NCBI GenBank assembly: GCA_946902875.1
Contig: OX336339.1
Span: 22,723,349 to 22,787,348 of the forward strand
From: Nematopogon swammerdamellus
Lineage: Eukaryota; Arthropoda; Insecta; Lepidoptera; Adelidae
Direction: 5' to 3'
Length of the DNA stretch: 64,000 nucleotides
The notes beneath the pieces were generated by a model. The model was not told where the DNA came from. It saw nothing but the letters and a program-made list of their open reading frames with translations, and did not search any database. Below are positions 20,394 through 31,399 of the stretch, in pieces (positions within the stretch are counted from its first letter, which is position 1; each line of letters opens with the position of its first letter). The translations under genes were made by a program, and so were the position numbers.

Positions 20394-22997
20394 TGAGGGC
20401 TTAGCTATCGCACTATATATGCTAAAGCAACACAAGTATTTATTGACATAAAAAAAAATTTAGGACCAAAGAGACCGGGACCCAAAGTTATTTACGACAC
20501 TGGGGAAGAATTTATGAATTCCTGGAGGAGCACAATACGCGACAACTGACCCGAACCAAAGTACCGGCGACTCGGCCGGGCGAGCCCTCCGCGAGGCTCC
20601 ACCATCGTCTCCTTGAAAGCCTATTATTTGCAGTTTTTCACGAATATTCGAGATTCTCCCCGGAGATGCTCCGGACGCTAGGGTAGTGCGGAGCTTCAAG
20701 AAAGTTTTAACTTTGAAGGTTCCCCATGTATAAATAGGAACGGAAGCCGGGGCTATGCGGGGACGGGTCGTTCGGTTCGATTCGGCGGCAGAAGGAAACC
20801 GAGGCGATCCCAGATAAAGCTTTCAAAAACTATTTAGTGGAGGCTTTGTAGGGAATTCGAGCGGCGGCGGCGGCGAGCGGGTTCCAAGTGCTTATAGGTA
20901 GTGCAGCGCGATCCGTGCGCCTCCGGTCGCGAGCCTCTCAGACGAGGAGGCTTTGTGTACACTAGAGAACAAAGAAACCCTCCGATAGAAATGGAATTCG
21001 CCTACTAGTAATTGCATCTTGACTTGCTGCTTCTAATACAGACGACTCGAAAGATATTCGCGGAGCTTCAATAGGGCACTGCGTCCGCAAGACATGCGCG
21101 CTGTGCCGCCGTTCGAGTAGGAGAGGCTAGACTGTATTTGATTCTCGATTTCGCTTGGAGAGAATATCATATTCTGGGGAGCTGTATGTAATGAAAATAT
21201 TGTATCTTGAAACATTGTTCCGCTATTGGCTTAACGTTTGAATTTTTCGATAGAACATGCGAGATTTTTTATAAAAATATACCGCACGGTGCTCTGAAAT
21301 GTTCAGAAGGCGCGACGCGCGCCATAACCCAGATTGAGATAAAACATTGACGCAATCGCGTAACGACATAGGCTGGGGAGTTGACCCTCACTTTAAGCAG
21401 AGGCCTAAAGAGTGGACAATGTTTTATAATGAGGTGCGGAAGGGTAGGTGGCGGGGCGGGGCGCGGTGGGGGCGGCGGACAGCCAGTAGCGAGTATAATA
21501 GCTTCATCACGAGGCGGACGTGGCGGGGCGGGGCGGGGCGGCGACCGGTTGTTATATTCAGCGAGGGACGTAAACGAACGAGCCCCGGAACTTCCTGTTT
21601 GTTACAGAGTACGGAAATTCAATTACTTCACGATAAAAGTGTGCCCGAGGATGGAGGACCGCCGCCGCCGCCGCTGCCGGCGGCGCCCCGCCGCGCCTCA
21701 CCCCTACTCCGCCAACGCTCGCTAGGCAGGATAAGTTTCAGAAGGAGCTTTTATTCGGTAGCATTTTTGATTAAAATTATATCTATTGAATATGAATGCA
21801 CGCGATAGTCATCTTAATCTAGAACAATAATTACAACAATAACTTGTCCAGAAATCTCGAACTATCTTATTAGCGAACTGAAAAATTATTCTTATTAGTG
21901 CAATACAATTTTTATATATTTTTTTATTTAATATTATACCCGAAATACCTTTAAAATCTTTGAGCAAAAAATCTTCTTCCTCTGTCAGCATTCCGATTAT
22001 GTTAGGTTCGTTAGGTTCAGATATAAAAAGGTTTATTACATGTTTTTATGTTTATTTTGTTGTATGAATAAAAATGAAAGGAACACACAGATTAAGCAGG
22101 ATAATGAATGCGTTATATTATCAAGAATGCTTTTTGGCGTCGTCGGCTCAACAATTCACGGCGCCAAATGTCTCGCGTAACCATAAAAAAAATCTAGAGG
22201 AGATAATTGTGTCTCCAGTACCGTATTTCCTAAGTTAACCTAACCCAGGTTATAATAAATTCCATTTATTATTTAACTTATGCCATCTATCAATCTTCAT
22301 CATCATTTAACACATTAAACTTGTATTGATATAATAAAAAAAAATATCTGACGACGATTAATAAAAGTCGAAATATAAGATCTAAAATATTACGTGTTAT
22401 TTTGTATTTATTGTATACAAAATATATATAAAAATCTAATTTCTAATAAATATATTTAATTCATAATTTATAAGGTTTAAGTTATTCCGCTTCCTCTAGA
22501 ACACTTCAGCTAGTTATGGGGTAGACAGCGAACGGAAGGCGCTCCTTCGCCCGCTGCCGCCAGTTCGTGCCATAGCACCGTCTCTACACTGTAGGTAGAG
22601 CCTTCACTCTCGCCGCGGCGCCCCAGCCGCCGCGCCGCAGTGTTGGCCACGACCGATCTACAACGTTTGCCGGCTGTCGATCAGCGATTCCAAGTCTGAC
22701 ACTCAAACGTTATCATTGATGCGAACGCATTACCTATGGCAACTGAAAATCAGATGCACACAATCATATCACAACACGCACATCAGTACAGTTCACTCTG
22801 TTTATATATAGGTATAGAGTGTGCGTTTGCGCTGCTTTGGCCATGATGCAAAGTGTAAACAGATCTTATGTCTTAGACAAGCTATTGCACCCATGTATAC
22901 AAAACAAATTTTGTCGATAGTTTTATTATTGCCATGCACTAACTAGTATTAAATTTAAAATAATGACACTGTTTATTTGAAATTATCGTACCGCGCG
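20394..22997. other. No gene; long unique stretch with two GC-box arrays
   Basis: GC-box arrays lie at 21441-21480 and 21521-21543. Long open frames around 21.35-21.8 kb are Arg/Gly/Pro-rich by composition only. 21.8-22.5 kb is AT-rich and 22.5-22.85 kb GC-rich. No repeat or gene family was recognised. This is one of the longest element-free spans here. Confidence 0.4.
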
Positions 22998-23236
22998 ATG
23001 CCGGTACTTAAAAAGAATAGTCCCACTGCATCTCTCTCCGTGCGTGAAAGCTACTAAGGGTTAAAGACACGATGCCTTGTTAAAGTGCGTCAGGTTAGCT
23101 ACCTCTCACCTTGGCACGATGCTTCCACTAGCTGCAGCATGACTAGCAGGTAGGTCTTCGTGTCTTATTTGCTGCTTGATAGTTATCTGTCGGAATACTT
23201 TCTTAAACGTGGTGGTATGTATGTGTGTATATATGT
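22998..23236 (+). repeat. Rep-D copy (3' truncated)
   Basis: GCCGGTACTTAAAAAGAATA, CCCACTGCATCTCTCTCCGT, then CCTCTCACCTTGGCACGATG and AAACGTGGTGGTATGTATGT. The hairpin and its following text are deleted, so the tail joins directly after AACGTGGTGG. Confidence 0.75.
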
Positions 23237-23617
23237 TCGTTAAGACCAATGTTTTGACACATATAAAGCTTTCATACCAATGTGAACAGTACGTTCATAC
23301 TCCGATAGGCGTGCTCTATAGCCATATTACTCTGAGAGTTCAACCTTCTGCACACGCACGGAAAAGTACCAAATATGTTTCATACTTGGAATCGACCTAT
23401 CTTCTTCCATTTGGGAAAATCTTAGGATACTGGCAGAGTATGTGAGTTCGCAGACTGCACTGCAAACATTTGAAATATCTCTGTATTTTCTTCCCACGCC
23501 CTAGAGGGATGTCTAAATAAAATTGCTCACTCTTTTTATTAAAAATAGGTTTAAGTAAAAATATTTGACATTAAATATCAGTTAACATTGGTTTGAGAAA
23601 TTTTCTCAAACCAGCAG

Positions 23618-23888
23618 CTACATTTTAACCGAAGGTGGTGAAATCCGTTAGACGTTATGCCACTTAATGTCTGGCAAGGGCGGGTATATTGCCTTAGGCA
23701 ATTTCCTCCAGTCAACCCAGTGGACCTACATTTTTACATGGAATCCGAACCACTGAGCAGTGGGTGAAGGGATGCGCGTATTTTTTTTCAAATCAGAAAA
23801 AAAAACCCATTGGTACGTGCCGGTTGCATTCGAACCTAGGATAACTCGCAAGAGAATCCGAGACACCCCGACTACTCGCCCACACGTC
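23618..23888 (-). mobile_element. SINE-E: diverged tRNA-headed SINE
   Basis: On the minus strand it starts GTGGGCGAGTAGTCGGGGTG (A-box-like), with CTAGGTTCGAATGCAACCGG (B-box) and ACGTACCAATGGG, then a body containing CCACTGGGTTGACTGGAGGA and ACCACCTTCGGTTAAAATGT. The head resembles SINE-A, but the body differs and lacks the SINE-A tail. A scrap of the same body (TTACATTTTAGCCGAAGGTG) is at 35366-35400. A perfect 23-nt palindrome GGTTTGAGAAATTTTCTCAA ACC lies just outside at 23590-23612. Confidence 0.55.
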
Positions 23889-23905
23889 GCTTAAATATCC
23901 TGAAT

Positions 23906-24418
23906 ATTGTGGTGACTGGAAATTCGATCTATCCCTTGAAAGGGGTTATATTAGAGGTTATTTGGAACAATTATTAAAGTCCCATCAACTGGGGATAGGA
24001 AATGAGCGGTTTCCGAGATAGGTATCGGGGTTTTAAGATTTTTTTTTAAATTTCTGACTTGTAATCGAAAAAAAAGGTGTAATCTACCAATCATTTCAAA
24101 TAAAAATAATGGCCCAAAATTCTCAATATCTCAGAAATAAATGGTCTTAAATGAAATTTCTTTTTATTTTTATGTAAATTTTTATTAACATTTTTTTTAA
24201 AGTAAAAAAACCCAGTTCATGGGGGTTCAATTGTTCCAAATAACCTCTAGGATAACCCATTTCAAGGAATAGATCGAACTTCATAACCACTTTATAAATA
24301 ATAAGGCGTACTGTAAGACAACCCTATATTTAGGGTTAAGTATTTGCCTGTTGTACAATTTCTGAGTGCAATAAAGATATTTGATTTGATTTGATTTTAA
24401 TTTCCAGTCACCCTGTAT
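23906..24418. mobile_element. T-MITE 1: inverted-repeat element
   Basis: The left arm GGTGACTGGAAATTCGATCT ATCCCTTGAAAGGGGTTAT...GAGGTTATTTGGAACAATT is mirrored on the right by AATTGTTCCAAATAACCTC ... AAGGAATAGATCGAACTT and, after an insertion, AATTTCCAGTCACCCTGTATA. Arms are about 75-95 bp. The outer end reads TACAGGGTGACTGG. No coding capacity, so it is a non-autonomous DNA element. Confidence 0.8.
24297..24395 (+). mobile_element. LINE 3'-UTR tail inserted in T-MITE 1
   Basis: TTGTACAATTTCTGAGTGCAATAAAG followed by a (TTGAT)n-like tail TTTGATTTGATTTGATT interrupts the right arm of T-MITE 1. Short 3' ends of this kind (TGCAATAAA... then TTGATT repeats) are typical of CR1/Jockey-like LINEs. 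Confidence 0.55.
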
Positions 24419-24816
24419 AATAATAAACTTTACCATTTTTCATTTGAACCACATACATAAAAGTGATAAATGATGCGGTGGAGTCTGAAGTATGTCACCG
24501 CTACGGACTCTACAGCGGCGGAGGCGGCACTCAGGCGCTGCGGGGCAGGTAGGTAATAGGATTTGTGCTCACTGCGGCGGGACCGGCAGGAAGTCACCCA
24601 ACTAACTCATCAGTGTCGTTATCTAGGGCTCCTACCACGGCTAGGCTAGTCGGAGGATAATCCGGAAAAGAGTATTATTAGATACACAGTAGGCAGTTGA
24701 TAAATTAATGAACTATCGACCGTTAATATTGGCACCATTTTTTAGGGCAGCGGAAAACCCTTTACTTTCTAAATACTGTCTTTAGAGCACGTGCATTGCT
24801 TTTTAACCGATTTAAA
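24419..24816. other. No gene seen
   Basis: Short GC-rich patch at 24475-24560. Otherwise unremarkable. Confidence 0.3.
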
Positions 24817-25383
24817 AAAAACGGTCAAGTGCGAGTCGAACTCGCGCACTCAGGTTCCGGACCGGTCGTGCGTGATATTTCATTGACAGCCTAGCATATT
24901 ATGAAAACAGCGATGTGTTTGCTTACATTTGATATTCATGATTTTCATACATCTAAGCCTTAGTTACTGTTTATGAAGGCTAAAACTACCTCCGTGACAC
25001 CAATGCCTCTAATATTGACGTGGAAGTCACGTCAATGTCGGAGAAAATGTATGCCATCAATGGCATCTTAGGTTGGAAGAATGAGTCTCGGAATGAGAAG
25101 TGGAATTTTTTTTCATTCTACAAGTCGACACGGTTCCAACGATGAGTGACTTTAAAAAAAATATATATAATTTCAATGTTACATTTGATCCTCCTTTCAT
25201 TTTGATTACATTTTGAATTTGTCCTCTAGAATTGGTGCAAAATAATATTCTCTACTTTCGTACCAAATTCCAACTTATTTCGATAAACCGTTTAGAAATT
25301 ATGATCCTTTGACAGACGGACAGCCGGACGGACGCATGAGTCACACCATTAGGTACCACTTTGAGGTACACAGGAACCTGAAA
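24817..25383 (+). mobile_element. GTCY-MITE, long subfamily
   Basis: Starts AACGGTCAAGTGCGAGTCGA ACTCGCGCAC and ends with GACAGACGGACAGCCGGACG, CACACCATTAGGTACCACTT and GAGGTACACAGGAACCTGAA. At about 567 bp it is longer than the usual 230-435 bp. A small IR, ATTGACGTG/CACGTCAAT, lies inside near 25014-25036. Confidence 0.7.
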
Positions 25384-26128
25384 AGGATGATGTTCTCATT
25401 TTGAATTGTATAATAATATATTTATTTATTATTGGCTATTTTATTTTTAACTTTTACAAGGAGATAAAATTACGAAAAATTGTGTTGTTTTTCGGAAATT
25501 AAAAAAAAAAAACACTTATTCGGATTCAGATCGGTTAGCCGGAGCCTATATAGGTTTTAGGCTAAGGTTCTTTACTAAAAATGTAGAGTTTAAGCTATAA
25601 AATGTAGGTAGCTACAAAGAAGAGCCTGCACAAAACCATTTTCTAAATAAGCAATACACTTAGTGGTTCCCCAAATGCGGCCACCTCGTAATCGAAAACT
25701 CTTTAAAGTTGCGCTATAAAATTTTATTTACGATATAAAATTGAATATCGGCCGCGGCGCGTGCTCGCTGAGTGACTGCCGTCTCCCGGCCCCCCCTCCG
25801 CCGCGCCGTCGGCCTTTCCTCTCCCACACTTGCTGAAATGGACTTTGACACTTCGCGCTTTCAGTGCGTTTTTATTTCTCTTTTCAGTCCGCACGTACGG
25901 TCGATAAATTTCCGAGAGCTTAGATCCGACGGTGCCACGGTGCCACACTACTAGTCCGCGCCGCACCAGGCTCCACAGAACCGCACAGCGTTTAGTAGTG
26001 CTACATGTGCTTGCTTATAAGTATACATACAATTAATAAACATTTATACATTTTATATTACTAATGTAATAAATTGAAGATAGCTAAATCTCACTAAAAG
26101 TTTTTCTTCAGTCGACATTACAGTGAAA
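25384..26128. other. No gene seen
   Basis: AT-rich, with a GC-rich patch at 25745-25975 holding overlapping open frames on both strands but no recognisable domain. Confidence 0.3.
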
Positions 26129-26563
26129 AACCGGCCAAGTGCGAGTCGAACTCGCGCACCGAGGGTTCCGTATCGCCATGTCATGGTCAGCGTCACTCAC
26201 GCCATCTATGGCGTATTTATGAAATGCTTCTTAATAGTTAAAATTCATGATTAGTTAAAATGCTTCATACTTCATTCATCTTTTCGGTAGATGGCGCGCA
26301 TACACTTTTTGGTTTCTTCTATGGGAACCCCCGTGAATTTTTTACTTTTTCTTATTTTTATTATTTGTTGTTATAACGGCCATAATAACACATTCTGTGA
26401 AAATTTCAACGGGCTACCTATTACGGTTCAAGAGATACAGCCCTCGGACAGACAGACAGACAGACGGACGGACGGACGGACGGACGAACAGACAGACAGA
26501 CAGACAGAGAGACGGCGTAGGCTTAGTAATAGGGTCCCGTACCGGATACGGAACCCTAAAAAG
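26129..26563 (+). mobile_element. GTCY-MITE, most complete copy
   Basis: Runs from AAAAACCGGCCAAGTGCGAG through a 21-nt self-complementary start (GTGCGAGT...ACTCGCGCAC), GAGGGTTCCGTATCGCCATG and ATGGCGCGCATACACTTTTT, then GAACGGGCTACC-type text, the (GACA/GGAC)n run at about 26451-26512, GGCGTAGGCTTAGTAATAGG and the right end GGATACGGAACCCTAAAAA. The right end is the inverted match of the GGGTTCCGTA near the left end. This structure fits the lepidopteran MITEs described as carrying hitchhiking (GTCY)n microsatellites. Confidence 0.88.
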
Positions 26564-26565
26564 TG

Positions 26566-26660
26566 ACTCCGATTGTTCTTTCTTATTTTTCCGAGGTAAT
26601 CATAAACTGGCATACTCCCTGGTATCCGCTTGACGTTGAATTTTGGGACGCATTGTATGT
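26566..26660 (-). mobile_element. Solo arm of T-MITE 3
   Basis: GTGACTCCGATTGTTCTTTC ... GGTATCCGCTTGACGTTGAA TTTTGGGACGCATTGTAT matches the right arm of the 59.8-60.2 kb element. The left arm is missing. It directly abuts the GTCY-MITE right end at 26563. Confidence 0.75.
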
Positions 26661-26817
26661 ATACATATATACCTATAATATACCTATAATATATATACCT
26701 ATAATTGGTTTCTCCGAAACAGCTCTAACGATTTGTAGGGAATTTTCTGTTTAGATAATATTTTACTCCCATCCAATCCCGTCCCAGGACTGCCGCCGTC
26801 GTACGTTTTTTGTTTTT

Positions 26818-26926
26818 ATTGAAACTGACACGGTTAGCTACACAACCTACGACATATGTGATGTCAGGTCATAACACCTTGGTGAACTAGGTGATATGTC
26901 AGTGCTTCTCTTCGGTCGTGCCGCCC
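26818..26926 (-). mobile_element. SINE-S 3'-end fragment
   Basis: TTGAAACTGACACGGTTAGC ... CTTGGTGAACTAGGTGATAT GTCAGTGCTTCTCTTCGGTC is the reversed SINE-S tail. Head and central domain are absent (5' truncation). Confidence 0.75.
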
Positions 26927-27253
26927 GTATTACTTCTCTAAACTTCCAACAATTGTTCAGAAAATAATAATAGGTAATTAAATGTGGCACTTGTAAATAA
27001 TATTTGCTCAAGGCACTACACTACAGTAAAGTAATAGCGGCGGACGGGCGGGGCGGGGGCCGGGAGCCGAGGGCGGACGTCAGCACACGCCGCCCGTGAA
27101 TCAAGCGATTGAGTGGCGGATTTGTAGCTTTATTTTAAGCTTATCCTCTCAAATGAAGTGCGCACTTTACGAACTCTCACTCGGAAAGCTCTCTGTCACT
27201 TGCCCTCAGATATCAAGTTGTTTGACTTGTGAAGAAAATATGTAGGTCAGTTT
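26927..27253. other. No gene; GC-box at about 27038-27080
   Basis: GGCGGACGGGCGGGGCGGGG then CCGGGAGCC within otherwise ordinary sequence. Confidence 0.35.
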
Positions 27254-27549
27254 TTGGAGTTCCGTATCCATACGGAAGCCTATTACTAAGCTGCGTTGTC
27301 TGTCTGCCTGTCTGTCCGTCTGTCTTTCCATTCTACTGCTGCATCTTTTGAACCGTAATAGGTAGCCGGTTGAAATTTTCACAGAATATTTCTTATTATG
27401 GCGGATATTCCAATAAATAACAAAAATGAAAAAAGTAAAAAAATTGGCGGTCCCCAGGTACTTTCCATTGTAGACAGAGAAAAGATAGACGGATATAATT
27501 TTTTGGCAGGTATCCGTGCGTGAGTAAAATTCGCACTTGACCGATTTTT
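27254..27549 (-). mobile_element. GTCY-MITE
   Basis: TTTTTGGAGTTCCGTATCCA TACGGAAGCC..., GTCTGTCTGCCTGTCTGTCC, GAACCGTAATAGGTAGCCGG, and the end AAATTCGCACTTGACCGATT. Diverged but complete. Confidence 0.8.
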
Positions 27550-28641
27550 TGTGTTATACAAGAATGTTAGTGCAGTTAGTGTAGTTCTACGTGCATATTG
27601 TTTGTTTTACGAGTCGCAACATGGCGCATCGTCCCACCCACTAATGCGTGCTAACGGTGTCAATCGGATTGCGGGGCTTAAAAAGGTGGAACCGGCCCCA
27701 CAGGTATTTAGTCACGCCCCTCTTGAAGGATCCGATAATGCATGCGCAGGGAGAGCATTACAGACAAAGACATTAAACTCACCCTTTTTAATCTCTTTGA
27801 TTACAGAGCTTATCGACTTTAGATGCAATACCCACATAAATTAATTTAATTAAATAATTGAATTGAATTGAATTTAGATATTGAACATTGCATCATCTTC
27901 TAATATGTGACATATTAATTTATTTATTTGGAAACTTAAGAGCTATAATACTGAATAGTTACAATAAACATATTTAAAAAGTGTAAACATATGTATGCGA
28001 CTCTATATTATGTTAGGAATCGAATCGATTGTTTTTGTAAAATATGACAATTAACATGGTTACTGGAAGAGATCATTTTTAGGAATAAGGCCATCTTTGC
28101 TCAATCCTGTATTTTTTTTTTCTTATCATATACTGTTTTTCTTACAATTGAGAGACAATAAAGAGTTTCTATTGTAGAAAGTGTAGGTGAATGTGGACAG
28201 CGGCATTTTTCATTCGAAATAGAAAGGCGTAATGTTCACACATTAAAATCAAACTGACAGTTTCAATCAAGCGGTGCTTTGAATATTCGCATCCGCTGTG
28301 TAGTGTCAAAGCATTCCAGCCGCCGAGTGCACAGGTGAACGCGAGGGAAGGCGCAAATAGTTGTCGTACAAAGAGGACGTCGCGCTGGACTCGTTCGTAG
28401 TACAGACTTTCAGAGTTCGATTGTTGAACGAAGCGATGCGAATAATTGTCAAAGCATGGAATTTAATTTCACGTGCAGATGTTTTATTAAATTTCTGCAA
28501 AGCGAAATTAGTGCTGGTATCGCCGGCCTTGGAGCGTGCAATTAACATGAACTTTGGAAGTGCGACGACCATATCTAGGACTTTGTATCGTATTTAATTA
28601 TTTTACCATTTCCCTTATAAATAAACATTTTAATATCTGCC
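27550..28641. other. No gene; possible LINE 3' tail at 27840-27875
   Basis: A tandem GAATT-type tail (TTGAATTGAATTGAATTTAG) at 27856-27877 could close a degraded LINE 3' end beginning near 27.6 kb, but no RT motif is visible. 27.9-28.64 kb is unique. Confidence 0.3.
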
Positions 28642-28735
28642 CGGGTAGACCTTAATGTTCGTTTAGGCTTTTACCGCTATTATCGCAATGTTTTTCGGTT
28701 ACGCGGTATAGTACTGAACACGACTTACTTTGTTT

Positions 28736-28777
28736 GTCGACGTTTCGTCCCACACTCCGGGGACATCTTCAGGACTC
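28736..28777 (-). ncRNA. Hammerhead-ribozyme-like core (left arm)
   Basis: The minus strand reads GAGTC, CTGAAGA, T, then GTCCC/GGGAC (stem II), GAAA and CGTC|GAC. CTGAAGA fits the CUGANGA core, and GAGTC can pair with GAC after the would-be cleavage site GUC for a 3-bp stem I. One extra U after the core and an almost absent stem III make activity doubtful as a monomer. Confidence 0.4.
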
Positions 28778-29116
28778 GCGGTACTGCGACGACCTGGAGG
28801 ACACCCGACACGTCGTCCAGTCAGATGTCAACTGCCGGTCGCCGCTGACGAAGATTGCAGCGATGCGAGGGTACTTCGGCCGATGCGCGTAGGTTCGACA
28901 TCAATTGCTAGAAAAGGTCGGTGGTAACCAGCATCAAGCTCTGGCAGCCATAGACACAGTGAGCTACGTGTGCACCGACCTTTTCCAGCAAGAGATGTCG
29001 AACCTACCCGCATCGGCCGAAGTACCCTCGCATCGCTACAATCTTCGTCAGCGGCGACCGGCAGTTGACATCTACTGGAAGACGTGTCGGGTGTCCTACA
29101 GGTCGTCGCAGGCCGC

Positions 29117-29157
29117 GAGTTCTGAAGATGTCCCGGAGTGTGGGACGAAACGTCGAC
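29117..29157 (+). ncRNA. Hammerhead-ribozyme-like core (right arm)
   Basis: CTGAAGA at 29122-29128, stem II GTCCC (29130-29134)/GGGAC (29142-29146), GAAA 29147-29150, GTC ending at 29154. Same layout as the left-arm copy on the other strand, with a G-U wobble in stem I. The same extra U is present. Confidence 0.4.
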
Positions 29158-29226
29158 AAACAAAGTAAGTCGTGTTCAGTACCTAAACCGCGTAACCGAA
29201 AAACATTGTCATAACGGGTAGACCTT

Positions 29227-30984
29227 TTCATATGTGTGACCAACGACATTGTACTTTCTTTTTAATTCGATAAGATTCGGAACTTTTTAATTCGATACTT
29301 TTTAATTCGTTGTGTGTGACTATTTCTTTAGTTTGATTTTAATTTACATGTATTGTGATTTTTCTACACTGTGTTGCGTGTTTGGTTATACCAATTTAAT
29401 ATGTCGCTAAGTGAGTATCTCAATACAACATAACACCACTGATGTGATGAAAATGAACCATCTGAACAATGGTCCTACAATGAACTGCCACTCAGAAGTT
29501 CCCCGCGCCCCGCCCTACCCCGCCCCGCCGCCGCCCGGCTGCCAGTCAGACACCCTCCCCGCCTCCGCCGCCGGAGACCTTCGCCTAATAAACTTATTTA
29601 TCGCAAAAATATATTCGTCGTACAGCGCGGTATTATTAGCTCGGCGAGGGCCCTCGAATTATGAATCTCAACGAACGAACCGGGCGAATCTTGATGTGGG
29701 GCCTTCGGGCACCGCGGGGGTAGGGGCGGGGCGCGGGGGACGGGCAGGGCAATCGAATATTTATGAGAGAAAATTTGCAGCTGATAAAACTCGTGCGCCG
29801 ACCTCGAAGCCCGAGCGAGCGGAACCTCCGCCCCGCCCCCGCCCCCCCGCGCGCCGCCCCCGACGCGCTGCGTCTAATAAGCGGATATTTTCGCAGCGTC
29901 ACTTCTATTATTTTGAAAAGTTTTCGTCTGTTTCAATTGACTTGTTTATTTTAATTTTTGTTTTGTATATTTTAAGTTTTTGGAAGAGAATCCTAATGGC
30001 AAAATATGTTAATTAAATTCCGCACGGTGCCTGCTTCTTTTCTCGGTAAGCTGCCTAAGAAATATTTTCCTTTGAATTTACATACGTAGAGGTACCGCCC
30101 GCCACGCCGCGCCGCCGCCGCGCCGCTGTCGGTGCGTCCCTTATACTTCAAAGCGAAATCAAAAGTCCTCAAATCAAACAAGATATTAAAACTTGGCCTC
30201 GCCTCAGCCGTGAGAATTAAAAGGAGAGTATTTATTTCCGCAATTTTATATTTTATTGCCTTTTCTCGCTGTGAACGGGGGCACAGGGCGGGGCGGGGCG
30301 GGGCGGCCGGCTGGGGACCCTCTGACACCAAGCAAAGTTCAATTATTTTTAATGATTGTTGCTCCTTTTTGCCGACGACCTCCACTCACTTGGGAAAATT
30401 ATCAAGTTGTTAGTAAGAAATTCTGATGAGACCTTTTTGTGAAGGTTGTTGGAAATATATTTTATTAGCATCCGAAAATATTGTCGAGATTTAAAATTAA
30501 TTTTACGTTTGAAGGCAAGGTTTTGGGGATTCAATGGGCGAGGCGGAGGAATGCTTCGCCTGCTGGGCGCGTAGCCTGGAGTAACATGAAAGGGGGAAGC
30601 ATTTCGAAACAGAACTTTAAAAATAATTGCATATTAGAAATTATTTAAAATAGTGACTGCGCTCGGCACTTTTCGGAGGCAGGATGGTTAGATAATAATC
30701 AGTCATAATTATAGCTACTCGTATCACTTAGTTTATTTATAAAAAAAAAAATGTATTTAAATCAACAGAGTACACAGGTTAATCTTCATTTTACTCATAT
30801 TTCTTTTTCTGCCTTCGTTTTGTTGTTAAACCTAAACAAACATTTGAATGGCTATTTATTTCCTAATAATTTATGAATACATACGTTGATCGAATAACAA
30901 GACTTCGATGCAAAATACCTAACCTAACGTTTAACCAATGTTCGGAAAAGGTGTAAAACTGGAGGTCTCTTTTAGGTCCGTTTC
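29227..30984. other. No gene; three GC-box islands in regulatory-looking DNA
   Basis: CpG-rich blocks at about 29500-29575, 29695-29755, 29825-29870, 30085-30130 and 30284-30315 alternate with AT-rich motifs (ATAAACTTATTTATCG, GAATTATGAATC). A 201-codon open frame at 29411-30016 is Pro/Arg-rich without a domain and is crossed by other frames, so I do not call it a gene. 30.6-30.98 kb is AT-rich. Confidence 0.4.
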
Positions 30985-31179
30985 AAATGACATTTCATTC
31001 AGTGAGGTGGTACTAACTCGGGCGGGTTAAACTCTACCACCTAGTAAGTTAAGAAGGAAAGGGACCTAATGTTTTACGTGGAATCCGAACCGCGATCAGC
31101 CTCCCAAGGGCGAGCGGTCACCCATCCATCCATTGACCGCGCCCAGGTTTGCTTATTATCTGACTGATCGACTAGTTGA
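30985..31179 (-). mobile_element. SINE-S head and centre (3'-truncated)
   Basis: The minus strand carries AAGCAAACCTGGGCGCGGTC, ATGGATGGGTGACCGC (5S C-box), CGCGGTTCGGATTCCACG (B-box) and the central domain TTACTAGGTGGTAGAGTTTA. It sits head-to-head with a SINE-A fragment that starts at 31180. Confidence 0.75.
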
Positions 31180-31399
31180 CCTTGCCCCTTACTAGTTCGT
31201 AGACTCTAATTGTAGCCGACTGAGTTGATTCCAGTGATTCCACCATACTGGATGTAAGATGGCCGCACAGCAGCCTCGGCTGTGTTCTCCTCTAGTCCGG
31301 TATAGCCAGCAATCCAAAGGGAAGCTGGCACCTACCTTCCCGGAGGTGATATTAGCTGGGCGGACTCTGACTCAGCCACCCATACCGGATTACATAAAG
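31180..31399 (+). mobile_element. SINE-A fragment (5'-truncated)
   Basis: CCTTGCCCCTTACTAGTTCG, GATGTAAGATGGCCGCACAG, CTACCTTCCCGGAGGTGATA TTAGCTGG and CAGCCACCCATACCGGATTA CATAAAGAAA. It lacks the tRNA head and runs straight into Rep-D. Confidence 0.8.

Larger units (their letters stand above)
28654..29214. mobile_element. Foldback element with 12-bp flanking repeats; Penelope-like phrase
   Basis: Two arms, 28686-28923 and 28973-29208, are inverted repeats of about 236 bp at roughly 94% identity by eye, with a 49-bp loop. The 12-bp direct repeat CGGGTAGACCTT at 28642-28653 and 29215-29226 brackets the unit and is a candidate target duplication. Each arm contains CTGAAGATGTCCC...GGGACGAAACGTCGAC, a phrase I associate with Penelope-like retroelement terminal repeats that carry hammerhead ribozymes. 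The right arm and loop are open for about 87 codons (includes VPSHRYNLRQRRP), but no RT or GIY-YIG motif is present. It could be a two-copy inverted insertion of a retroelement end or a non-autonomous foldback. Confidence 0.75.

Noticed and set aside
28905..29168. Gene encoding an 87-residue protein with YNLRQRRP
   Set aside because: It lies entirely within the loop and right arm of the foldback element and lacks a domain or promoter.
29411..30016. 201-codon open frame as a host gene
   Set aside because: Pro/Arg/Ala-rich by CpG composition, overlapped by long frames on the other strand, no domain, and it runs across GC-box islands.
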